Positions 11,114 through 23,717 of a stretch of DNA of 64,000 nucleotides are shown piece by piece (positions within the stretch are counted from its first letter, which is position 1; each line of letters starts with the position of its first letter). The notes under the pieces were generated by a model. That model worked only from the letters and a program-made list of their open reading frames with translations. It was not told the DNA's origin and ran no database searches. Both the position numbers and the translations under genes were made by a program. Where the stretch lies: positions 1,240,520-1,304,519 of the forward strand of contig NC_064774.1 of assembly GCF_011397635.1 (NCBI RefSeq), in the 5' to 3' direction. The DNA comes from Epinephelus fuscoguttatus. Taxonomy: Eukaryota; Chordata; Actinopteri; Perciformes; Serranidae.

Positions 11114-14100
11114 TAAATTAAATCCAGAGCATAAGAACAATAACAATTTGAAACTGCTGCACACCAAAACATAGAAAGTTTTAATAAAAGTAAATGTAGG
11201 GTTTTTATTACTAACTCAATTTTATGGATTTATTTTTTTCATAAAAATAATTATTTCCAACTTCGATGTACTGTGGACGACCTGAATTGTTTGCGCTTCG
11301 CTCCTACCAGAATCTTAAGCCAAAGCAGCACTTTGTAAATACTCTAAAGCTGTCACAAGAAATTAAACTACGATTTTTCAATTCAAGAAAAAATAAACCC
11401 AAACTTTAAAAATCCCAGCAGGATGGAAAAAAACAAAACAAACAAAAAACTGATTTTGGAACACTAATAAAAAGAGCAATGTCGAAAATATAATTGGGGG
11501 GTGTGTCAGTCATTTTGTGTATAAAGTGTATGTACAAAAATTGGAAAAATTCCCATTCCTAAAATAGTTTCATTTGTTCAACCTACAGTCTAAAGTTCTA
11601 AAATAAAAGATGGAACATGGAACCAAAAAATGTTCTTGTTAAATTACTGAAATGATCACTTGATTACTTAAATTTTTGACGATTAATTTTTGGTCATAAA
11701 TTTAGTGTAAACAAAGCTCAGAACATAGCACAGTGTATAAATTAGTATATGAAAATACATTTAGAGCTGCAACTATCACTTCAATTTTCAATTTATCTGT
11801 TGAATATTTTTTGGGGGGATGTATCAGTTAGTTGTTTAATCTATTAAAAAGGTATAAATATAGTGAAAAATGCCTGTTACAAGCTTCAAGAGCTGAAGGG
11901 TCAAACAGTTTATTTTATCTGACCAACAGTTTACAATTTACAATTATATAAAATGTAATTAATATAAAATATGAATAAAATGATTATAATTTTCATGTTT
12001 AAAGTTCCTGTTATTAATATAGTGTAATCAAAGCTCAGAGCACAGTGTGTGTCCTCCTACCCACCAATCATGAAGTACGCCACGCAGCTGAAGACTATGG
12101 CGGGGATGGTCCTCAGCGTGATGATGTCAGACAGGATCTTACACAGGAAGTACACAGATACCCGGTAGTAGCCGCTGATATACTCGTGACTGATGGGAAA
12201 AAAATATGTCAAAATTTTATCAATAAACCTCATCAAGTAGTATTAGCTTTTGGATTATTCATTCATTCATTTGACGACACTGGAAAACAAATAGGCACAG
12301 ATACACAAAAATGTTAAATATGTGTGCGTGTGTGCACTCGTGGGAACTTGTGTACCATATGGGGACAAAATTCAGGTCCCCACAAGGGTAACATTTATTT
12401 TTAATTTGAAGGAGCCATACATTTTTGGAAGTATGCATCTAAACTTTTTTCAGACAGTAAGATGAGATATCGGTCTCATTTTTGTGTACAGAGTGTACAG
12501 GCATTAGCTTAGCTTAGCATAAACACTAAAAACACAGTGAAACTAGCAGGTAACTCCCCAAAAACCTCAAATTGTGCTTTAATATTTCTGTTTATACACC
12601 AGTTCAACAAATTAGATAAACTGTGTGAATCCATCAAGTGAAGAAAATTTTGGACTGAGCCAGACTAGCTGTTTACCCCCGTTTCCAGTCTTAATGCTAA
12701 GATAAGCTAACCTCATTCCCGCAACAACAACAACAACAACAAAGAAAGACAGTGCTGTCGATCCCTTTTACTCTTAAGCAGGATTTATCTTTCTGCATTG
12801 TATTGACACCGTACCCTACGCCATAGCCTGATGTGCACCTCCCCAGAAATGTAGCTACATATTGCGGTGATGCAGACCTCCTGTATATTTTTGTAAGCTG
12901 AAACCATTTCCCTCAGTGGAAACGAAGCTTTGAGGCTTGTGCTAATAACGTTAGAATGTTGTATTTGTTTGGAAAACGTGTTTAGTATAAGACAGTTGTT
13001 TTGTCAGTGAACCTTGTGAGTTGTAATGGAGCTGAGTTTTGTAATGTTACCTTTGTTAAATGTTGCTGTTGTCCCTGGCTTCATATGAGCAGAGGAAAAG
13101 TCCGTTAGCTGCTATGCTAATTTATACAATGTAAAATGCCATAGGCTTGGGCTAATAACATTAGCATGTTGTATTTGTGGGGAAAATGTGTCCAGATAAA
13201 GACAAGTGTTTGTCTGTGAATGCTGCGAGTTATAGTGAAGCTGATTTGTGTACTTGTGTTTGAAATTGTTTCTATTAAGCCATGTTTAATGTGTGTTTAA
13301 TGTGTGTTTAATGCCAAACTAAAAAAAAACCGAATCCTATCTGTTGCCTCTTTAAACAACTTAAAGATTAAAGTTTTAGGGGGGATTCATGGAAATCAAT
13401 ATAATGTCCTCATAAGTATGTGTGTGCTATTGTGTTAAACCCACATGAAGAGTTTCCTCTCTGAGATGAAGAGTTCAGCAGACGACAGCGAGCTGAAACA
13501 CTGATTCACAGTGATAAAGAAGAGAGCGCCAAACCTAGAAACACAACCACAAACTCCTCAATACACAGACCGATAAATGAGCAGTTAAACCCAGCACAAT
13601 ATGCACAGTATAAAAGTGAAAACTTGCGCACACCATCCTCTTCATTTTAAAACACTGTACTGATCTTTTCCATTCAAAAAATCTTTATTTCAAATTTCTG
13701 TTTTGTTTTATTTTATTCGATATTAATTAATTAATTTACTTTAAATGCATCAGTGCCCATATGTATTACCCCTGTCAAATAAATAAAAAATAATATTTGT
13801 ATATTTCCAATTCTTCACCTTTGCGGTGCTTGTTTTCGTTGTGCACCAAAATACCAACCCTAATTTTTTTGTATGTAAAAACTTTGTATGTATTAACCTT
13901 GATGCTGATCCATGTGCTGCTTCTGCTCATAGTTTTACTGCATGTATGATTTTACTGCCACAACAATACCACCGCTCGTTTCCACTAATGAAACAACGAC
14001 TACAATGGCTGCTGCTAACTTTTAAAAAGGAAAACTAAATCTACAAGCTGATGAAGGCAGTGGCACCAAATACTGAATTGTATGGAATTAATCAAACCAG

Positions 14101-16585
14101 AATAAAACATTACAAAATACCTGTTTTGTATTCCACTTGGATCCTCCTTGACGTCAAAGAAAATGGCTCCTACAACCAGAGCGAGGAACAAGGTCACTGC
14201 TACCTGCACAGAAAAAAAAAAAACTTGGCATAAGCGTGGTAAACATACCATAAACAAGCCACAACAACTGAGTGTTGAATTTTAGAGGAACATTTTGGGA
14301 GGCATGCTAATTCTATTCTGGTGGAGTGTAAAAAAAGAAATTTGATCTACCTCATAAAACAATGACTGACTGACAGATTTTAAAATGTAACGTGTTAATT
14401 GGTGAGATTAAGATGTGTTGGTGGGCAGATTTTGTTCCCTTTAGACAGAGCCAGGCTAGCTGTTTCCCCTTGTTTCCAGTCTTTATACTAAGCTAAGCTA
14501 AACGCATCCTGATTCCACCATAAAGACATGAGATTCTCAGGCTTTGTCTACATGTATACAGATATTTTTGTAAATATTTCCCCTGCGTTTTGGCCTCTCG
14601 TCCACGTGCAAAAAGAGCTTAAGGTTTCATAGGTGAAGATTTATTGGAGCTCAGGTTATTGTTAATGTGTGTAGACGTGTAAAACTGAGCATTTAGGAAA
14701 CAATGACATCATCTTCTTATTACATGCATGTCCCTTTTTAATTTGTGTGATGAGCGTAGGCTAGAAACAACAGCTGACTACTGGTTTTCTGACATTTTGT
14801 TCACACTGCTTGGTCTGATGACAACTTTACACCACTTCACCAGTGTTTTTGCGCCACCTCAGCATATGGGGTTTTAAGTCTGCCTGAACCGATGGTTTTG
14901 GATCAGGAGCGGTTGAACCAGCAGATGGCCGGACACTCTCCAGAGTGGGATTGTTAGTGAGCTCTTTCATCTACTTCTGTGTTGATTTGATGCTGAACCT
15001 ATGCTGTATACTGACATACACCTCCCCAGAAATGTAACGTCGCAGCGACGCAGACCTCCTGTCTGTTTCTGTAAGCTCAAACCATTTCCCTCCCTGGAAA
15101 CAATACTTTATTTACTTTAATTTCACAGCTAAGAAACAATAAATTGTGAAGACAATAAAGCCTCCGCAAAAATAGCGTTTTAAGCCTTGTGTGTGATTTA
15201 TCCTGGCTTCATATGAGCAGAGGAAATCTCCGCTAGTCGCTAGGATAATTTATACAATGTAAAATACCATAGGCTTGTGCTAATAATGTTAGCATGTTGT
15301 ATTTGTTTGGAAAATGTGTTTAGTATAAGACAGTTGTTTTGTTGGTGAATGTTGTGAGCTGTAATGGAGCTGATTTTTGTAATGTTACCTTTGTTAAATG
15401 TTGCTGTTGTCCCTGGCTTTATATGAGTAGAGGAAATCTCCGCTAGCTGCTAGGCTAATTTATACAACGTAAAATGCCATACGCTTGTGCTAATAACGTT
15501 AGCATGTTGTATTTGTGGGGAAAATGTGTCCAGATAAAGACAAGTGTTTGTCTGTGAATGATGCGAGTTATAGTGAAGCTGATTTGTGTACTTGTGTTTG
15601 AAACTGTCTCTATTAAGCCATGTTTAATGTGTGTTTAATGTGTGTAATATAAATCCACCTTTACTTCAAAGGGTAATCAACGGTGATGAGATCTCAAGTT
15701 GACACTCACTGTTGATTGTTTGTCCACACAATAAAGCAAAAATAACCCCAGAGATGTTTTTAAAACAAATGTCATGTGGACAAAATTATTTTTTCAAACA
15801 AGGGGGAAAATATTAATTTACAAAAATATCTGTGTATGTGCAGATAGGCCATCACTCTCAAGGAAAAGTGAAGATGCGTATTTACCCAAATTAACCGTTC
15901 TTTTAACCACAAACAAAATGTTATCCTTGTGGGGACTTGATTTATTGTCCCCAGTTGGGAGGTGAGTCCCCATAATGTGTCTGTATCAACAACTGTGTGG
16001 TAATACAGTGAGATGAAGTGATCTCACGTTGTGGGGACCTTGTTTTTGTCCCCAGATGAGCTTTATATTTCACAGACGGACATGAGAGTGGTATTGATTT
16101 TCTGCTAAATGAATAAGCACATTTTACAAAATGTTAAACTGTTAAGTATGTGAAGCTGCAGTTCCTCTTACGGCCACCAGATGCTGCTCCAACTACACTC
16201 AAAATGTACAACAGCGACAGAGTGAGCTCCCCACATCATTTCATTTTTCAACATCTTCATGTTAATGTCTCAGTTTATGACAGTCAGGACATCATTTTAG
16301 AGTTCACTTTGAATTTTATGGATTCAGTAACATCCATTTATATGTTGAAAAATACTCCCTGAATTGTCAGTTTGATTCTTTAAATTTCCACTTTACAGAC
16401 TTTTTAAGATGGAAACTGACGCCTGCTTGATGTTCCTACCTGAGCAACGGAGGTCTGAGGGTTGAGCATGAGGTTGCGGAACGTTCTCTTGAGAACCCAT
16501 CTGAACTGGGTCAGGAAGCTGGTGTTGTAGGTGATGGTTCTGGAGGGAGCAGTGGTGATGATCTGCCTACCCTGAATTATCCTTT
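8628..16585 (-). CDS. abcg2: abcg2-like exons 11-18: membrane domain and C-terminus
   Basis: Exon 11 begins the elbow and first helix ([20 protein letters not shown]). Exons 12-16 encode the central helices, including [29 protein letters not shown] and [20 protein letters not shown]. Exon 17 encodes the start of the large outer loop ([19 protein letters not shown]). Exon 18 encodes [14 protein letters not shown], the last helix and a basic end (FIKKFT). The loop holds one N-x-T sequon (NNT) and only two cysteines, about 11 residues apart (residues about 590 and 601). The donor after exon 16 is taken as GTATGT at 10306 because only that choice keeps the frame. Confidence 0.9.
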
Positions 16586-19500
16586 CTGAGAGAGACACAA
16601 GGCGACAGTGGTTTACATGTGCTGTATTCATATAAAACCCGAGTTTCTGTGTGAAGTATTGACCTTGACCTTTTTGTACGTACCCAGCTCTGCTTTGGTC
16701 TGTTTGTAGTCGTGACAGTTTCTGTATTCCTCTACAAGTTTGTCCTCGATCCCCCGTCTGGACATCGACACTGTGTCTGAGTCTGGCTCTGGCTCTGGCT
16801 CTGGAGGGAAGAAAGGAGCACTCAGAATCCTGTCGGTCATGTCTGGTTGTGAAGTCACGGCATGATTTTACGACTTCACGGTCGCCTAATGTGACATAGT
16901 GACTGTCAGAACAGACAAAAACATCATGTAGTGTGAACCTGGCATTACACTTCTAGTAATGAGTGGATCTTCGAGCATTTATATATATTAATTTCGACAG
17001 GGATTGCATATAACCCAGTAATCTCTCGGAGGCAAAAAAAAGCGTCGTAGAGCGTTGTTCCTGTGGGCACCAGCAACACTAAACCTCTGAGCTTGCCTGA
17101 GAAGGACTAAATGCACAGAGCTGCAATTTTTAAATATCCCATGGAGAGAGACTCTCACTGCAGCCTGTTCTATTTTGTTCTGAAAATGTTGGCATGCAGC
17201 CTCGTTCTGTGGACGATAAACCAGGTGCAGACTTCCATCTGTGTCACCGCTGATGAGGAAATACAGCGAGTGCTAGACGGAGCATTGAGTGACAACAACC
17301 CCGCCCACATTTAAGAGGACTGTCTGAACAGACCGAGGGTCTAGGTACCATGTCTGAAGGGTTACTGTTGGTTCCAAAGGTACCATACCGAAAGTGTTTG
17401 GTGGAAACAGGGCTATAGGTGACCCCCTAGGGCGCCACCCAGAAGGGAGGTGCTAAAATCAACAGGGACACTGCATAAAATATAGTTTCATGCCTCTCGA
17501 TTCCACTTAGCTTTTAAACTGTGATCCAAACCTGAACACACACACACCTTCATTGTCCATGCTGCTGAGAGCGACGGCGGTTGAGTCTCCGTTAATGATG
17601 TCCAGGAAGAAGTCAGCAGGGTTGTTGTGGGGCTCACAGGTGTATCCTGGGAAATGAAGTTCCAAACCCACTTACATACAATTACATCACTTCTGCATCA
17701 TGTCATGTTGTATTGGATTGATTTCATGCTCTTACCGATGTCTGAGAAATACTCTAGAGCGCTCTGTGCCGGGCCGTGGTAAACCTGATCAGTTTGATTA
17801 CAGTGAACACAAGAGTCTGGGTCAGTTTCTATATTAATAAAGTCAATTTTACAATAATTGATTTTGAGATGAACAGGTGAGGACGCTCGACAGTAAAGCA
17901 AAAGCAACAGAAAAGAGAGCGACAAAAAGAATAAATAAAGTAAAAGTTGCAAAAAAATAAAGAGAGCAAAAAAGAACGAAAGAAAAAACAAAAGAGCAAG
18001 AAAAAGAGAAAAACAGAAAAGAAGAAGAGTCAAACATGAAGCATCCACGGATGGAAACACTGTAAATCTGATTAAACGTATTTCAGTTAGCAGATGTTGG
18101 CGACCTGTTTGCCGTTGACCAGCAGGGTGAGCCGGTCGAACAGGCGGTAGATGGAGTATCGAGGCTGGTGGATGGACAGGATGATGGTGCGACCGCTGTT
18201 TGCCATCCTGAGGAAACGAGGAGGAAAAACATGTTTAAAGTTTCATCAATCGTAGACGTGTGGATTTAACTGAAAGCAAAGGTCTGAGGACAGAAACGTT
18301 TGTGTGTGTTTGTATACTTGTACATGCTACATAGTGAGGACCAAAGATCGGATTTTAACAACAGAGCAAGGACATTTTTGCAAAGTGAGGACATTTTGGC
18401 CGGTCCTCCTGTACGCGCTGTGCCTACAATTTTTTTTCCATGTGCCTGAGATGCATTTTTTGGCTGTGTCCACTCACTATGACGCAAATACATTTGGATG
18501 CTGCTGATTGGTGCACGTGTCACAGGCCAGAGGTCAGTGATAAACATTTCAGGCGCTCAGTTGGGATGCTAGCAATATTGTGTTACTTATTTTATGCGTT
18601 AGCAAGCAACAGTAGTTGGAAATGAGCTAACGGAAACAACTTTGCATTTTTCAGGCTTTTGAAATAAAGTGAACAAACCTCAGCAGAGAAGAATATGCAG
18701 AGAGCACCTGTACGAGCACAGGGTCTGCTAACGTCGCTGCTGCTAGCATTAACGTTACAATGACAGAGGCTAGCAGCTAGCTACATGTCCAGGATCTTTC
18801 GTGTGACAAATTGATGCTGTAGTCTTTTTTTTTTAAACGTAAATGTTGATGTTGCTGTTGTCAGGTCCGTTGGCTTGTCTTTTAAAGGTCATATGTATAG
18901 CTGTTTCATCAAAACAAATATTTTTTCAAAAATAATACATCCACAGAATGCCTAGAAAGGTGTAGAATTAAAGTCTAAATTTTTCTGAAAAAAATAATTA
19001 CAGTAGAGAAATAATTGTTTTACAAATTTTGACGGGCCCAAAATATGTCAATAATTTGATTTGGTTATGTTGGTTAAGGGGGGGGCAGGACTCAGGGTTG
19101 CCAGATTGTGATAGCTGCCGAGGAATGGTGTCGTCCCAGCACTATCTGTCGCAAATTCGAGCCAACCAACAGAAAAGCAAAACCAGAATCAACGTCGGTT
19201 AAGTTTTTGATCGTTGGTGTCAGCTGAAGGCAGAAAAAGGGCTAAAAAGCCATGTAGAGGTTGCTGCTTTCCTTCTGGACAGGTAAGCTAATGTTTGCTA
19301 ACTAACACAGCTAACTTATAGCTAATGTTAGCTAACTTGGCTCGCTGTCTCTAGTGTCTGTCGTTTACGAACCTGGCAGCCTGTAGAATTGAAGAGTGGA
19401 GCGAGAGTGGGTGAGTGTGAGTGTGACACCTACTGGCCGGGAAGTATGAATCCTATATCTATCCGCTTTAAAGGCACGTGGTCAGCTAATCAGAGTTCGA

Positions 19501-19654
19501 TGGTGGCGTTGTGTCGGTAATGTTAATGTTAATCTCCTGCTCACTCACTGGGCAGAGTGCGTATGTCCATGCCTGGAAACCTACATGTTCAAGGTACCCT
19601 ACAAGTGGGCAGGCGGTTCACGTGCATTCTATGAAATTTAATCCTGCCGTTGCC

Positions 19655-19695
<41 letters not shown>

Positions 19696-19858
19696 ACCTC
19701 TTGAGCAGCAGCAGTACAGAGTTGGCGGTGCTTGCGTCGAGGCCAGTGGTTGGTTCGTCCAGGAAGAGGACAGGTGGGTCGATGATGAGCTCCATGCCGA
19801 TGTTCGTCCTCTTCCTCTCGCCGCCGGAGATCCCACGAATCAGCTGAGTGCCCACCTG

Positions 19859-19897
<39 letters not shown>

Positions 19898-20246
19898 GTG
19901 TGAACTCGTGTACTTGTGAGGACCCTCCGCGCCTCTAACCGTCGTCAAAACTCATCCTGAAGGAGTTCAGTTTCCATTCGTCTTTATTTCTTTTCCTGAT
20001 TCTGTCTTTGCTTATTTGTCGTCTTCTCTGTCATTATACTTTCTGTCACTCTTTCAGTCGTCCTCACTTTCTCCTCACCCTGCCTCTGTTGTTCCTTCTT
20101 TCTTTTGCTTCCTCTTTTCTTCTTCTTTGTCTTATTTTAATTTAATTATCTCTTTCTTTCTTTCCCTTTTTTTTTTGCTTTTTGTTATTTTGTCCTTCTG
20201 CTCCAACACCGCAGTTTCATTTTGCCTCCTAAATGATGGTTCTTTT

Positions 20247-20278
<32 letters not shown>

Positions 20279-20279
20279 A

Positions 20280-20323
<44 letters not shown>

Positions 20324-23300
20324 CTTAATTTCCTCAGCTCTTTCTTGGAGACAGTTCTCCTGACAGTTCAGTTTTGAAATAATGTATTGAGAAACCTCTT
20401 TTTAACATCTGTCAGCAGATCTCTTAAAACATGACACTGAGGTTTATTTTTTACCAGTTAAACCATGACGCTGCAGCTTTGTTTTGCATTCTAGACGATG
20501 GAATCTGTTGTTTCTTTCTTTTGATGCTCTTTTTTTCCTTTTTGTCTTTTCTCCTCCTCTATCGTTGCTTTCTCTGTCTTTTTGTAGCCCTCCTCTGTCC
20601 CACTGGCGTGTTTTCCAATCATTATTTTTTATCACTGTCTTTTCTTTCTTCCTCTCTCCTTCCTTCCTTCCTTCCTTCCTTCCTTCCTTCCTTCCCCCTC
20701 TCTCCTCACCCTTGAGTCGGCCACCCGGCCCAGTCCCAGCTCCTGGATCAGTCTGTCGACTTTTTGTTTTTTCTCCTCCTGAGAGATGCTCGTCGGGAGC
20801 CGCAGCGCTGCAGAGAAGGTGAAGTTCTCTCTGACCGTCAGTGTTCCCATCACCACGTCGTCCTGAAGACAAGAAATGACCATCAACACCTGACAGATGA
20901 TGAATGAACTTTCATTTCCAGGATGTCTTTCCACAGTAGATTTTAATTATGGCCCAGAGAAGCTGATCTTATAGTTGCCTGCAGAAACTCCCCTGAATCA
21001 AAGCCGTTCTCCTGTCGATAACTTCCTGTCTGTCTCACTCACTCACCTGCACCACGTATCCAGACAGACACTTGAAGTTTGGAGGCTGATGAGCTCCATT
21101 GATCAAAACCTCTCCTGACAGCCCGGCAGGATCCTTCCTGGCCGCCAAAACATCCAGAAACCTGAAAAAGATTTTAGTAAAAGTGAAACAGCCAGCTCTT
21201 AAAGTACTTGTAGTGCAGGTGATGTTTCCTGTCAGTATTTTGCTACCTGATAATTTTAGATTAATATTCCTGCTGCATTAATGTGGGTAGTTTAATCTAC
21301 AGCAATGCATCATGGGCTATAAGATCATCATGAACCAGGTGTCTCTAAAAAGTCAGGAAAACAGCCTGTTTTCAGGTTTGTGACGACGACTTTTCAAGCT
21401 GATCCAAAAGGGTTTTTATAGAGTTTATTCAGGAACACTTCATCCTTCAGTTTAGGGTGCTTTCACACCTGCCATGTTTGGTTTGGGACAGTCGAACTTA
21501 AATTTGTTTGCCCCCTCAGTGTGGTTCGTTTGGGCAGGTGTGAACACACTCAGGTGCGCACCAAAACGACTGGACCGAGACCTTCTTGAAGACGTGGTCT
21601 CGGTCTGGTCCACGATGAGCAGCGCTAAAATCAACCGGCGTAGTTGTCCCTCCATCGTGACATTAGAAAGTGTCACATTTATCTTGCAAGTGTACTCTTC
21701 TTCAACATTTACTTCCTGGATTTTTCCCACATGGAAATTCTGACCAATCAAGAGCAGCTTTCTCACACAAGGCATTTGATCTGGTCCTCTTGTAAATGGT
21801 AGCACAAAGAGAAAACATAAGGTAAAGACACTCACGATGACTTGCCGCTTCCTGTTGCTCCCATGATGGCGTTCAGACCCGGCTTCATGATCCCACTGTG
21901 AGAGAGAGACAGTTAATATTACCAGTCATGGAGACTCTACACGTGTTAACAAAACACAGCAAACTCATGAGAGCCAGATCACATTCACATTCAAACTCAC
22001 ACTCCTTTAATTTCTTGCCACATGATTAGCCTCACCGCGCAGCAGCCTACCTCATCCATCCATCCACCCCCCCTCCCTCGCGGCCCAGCACATATACCCC
22101 CGAGGCTCAGCTCTCTCTGCGGACAGAATGGTTTTATAGTAAGGGGAGGAGTAAAGGGAGGAGGGCAGGCTTTACCGTGGACGGCTAGTGACGTCATTCG
22201 CCTCGAAAAACAATCATTCGCCTCCAATGTAATGTAATATAAATTCAAGTGTAGTAACCAGGTTTGAAGCGTTTGCACTGAACTGTCAAGATTTTGAGCA
22301 GGATCAGTCAGTAACACTACTATACAACCAGAAACAATGATTATCAGCTGAAAAAAAAATGGTTTTAGGGTTTAGTTACTCTTTAAAGACTTTAAAGTAT
22401 CCCTTTAAGGTACATTTAGATCAGATAAAAAATGTGTGATTAATTTGTGATCAATCGCGATCTAACTATAGACAATCATGCGATTAATGGCCATTAAATA
22501 TTTTAATCCATTTACAGCCCTTGTTTAAACAAATTGTAAGACAAACAAGTAAATAACTGTCAAACTCAGATTTTCAAACAACAAACTCTTTCGTCTATTC
22601 ACAGAATTAAAGAGCAACTTCCACATAAACCCCCTTTTTCCATGTTTGAAGAAGCACAGCAGGAGAACATCAAGAAACGTACAGTGCCAACATTTAATGT
22701 GGCGTTAGGTTCACAGACTGACTCTCTTGGTCTACACACTCATGTGACTCATTCATCTCGACTCATCTGTTTTGTTTACAATGACGAGGCAGTTTCAGTT
22801 CTTTCATGTTTTATAGGAACTGAAAGGTTTTGTTGTGGTTTTTGCAGTCAGAGTAAATTGTGACATTTCAGTTGCTGGTTTTAAACAGTTTGATTCATCT
22901 TCTGGTGTTTTTGCTGACTCAGGACCTGAAACTTCCTCCTGAATGAATCAGCAAATCAGACGCCACATGACGGTGCAGTTTTATTTCACCTCCTACATGA
23001 TAGTCAGCCTTCTCAGTAAAACATGACAGTTCAGTTTTTGATTGACTCATCTGTCAGGTTATTCGTCAGCAAATCTCATAAAACATGACACTGCGATTTA
23101 TTTTCATCACTCAAACCATGATGCTGCAGTTTTGTTGGGTTTAATATGATGGAGGCTTATTTTTTTATTTTTAATCTTTTGTCTCTTCCTTTAATTTTTA
23201 ATTTTAAACACACTGTTTTTTTTAGTTCACTCACACTCCAAAGTCATCAAAACCTGCAGCTTAGAAATGTTATTTATTACCAAACGTTTAACTTCCTGCC

Positions 23301-23681
23301 TCCTTGTGGTGACAGAATAACCGGTCCTCCTGTACAGTGTGCTCGCAGAGGTTTCTTTTTTATCAAAACTACAGGTTGTAGCCAAAAGAAACCTCAAAAA
23401 GAAAAGGTTGAATGGACGATAGATCAACTCAAAACAAACAGGTGAAACTGTTCTATGCAAAATCATAAGCGATGGTAAAATACATTTTCTTAAACTCTGG
23501 GTTAAAAAAACAAGAATACAGACCACAGGACCTGAGCAGATTAACTGAAGCAGGAAATACCCCAAACAAAATGGAGAAAAAAAAACAAAAACGCTCTGAA
23601 CCAGCCTTCAACTTTGACTCAGGCCGGTCAATGATTACACACACTGAAAAATAAAATACCAGAGATACCACCCTCTATAAA

Positions 23682-23717
<36 letters not shown>

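Noticed and set aside
17698..18060. Hydrophobic Phe/Leu-rich ORFs that look like membrane proteins
   Set aside because: They come from a purine-rich intronic stretch read on its pyrimidine strand, next to abcg2-like exon 8. No conserved domain.
20444..20872. Minus-strand ORF with [11 protein letters not shown] repeats
   Set aside because: Translation of the (TTCC)n microsatellite fused to part of abcg2-like exon 5 in the wrong frame.
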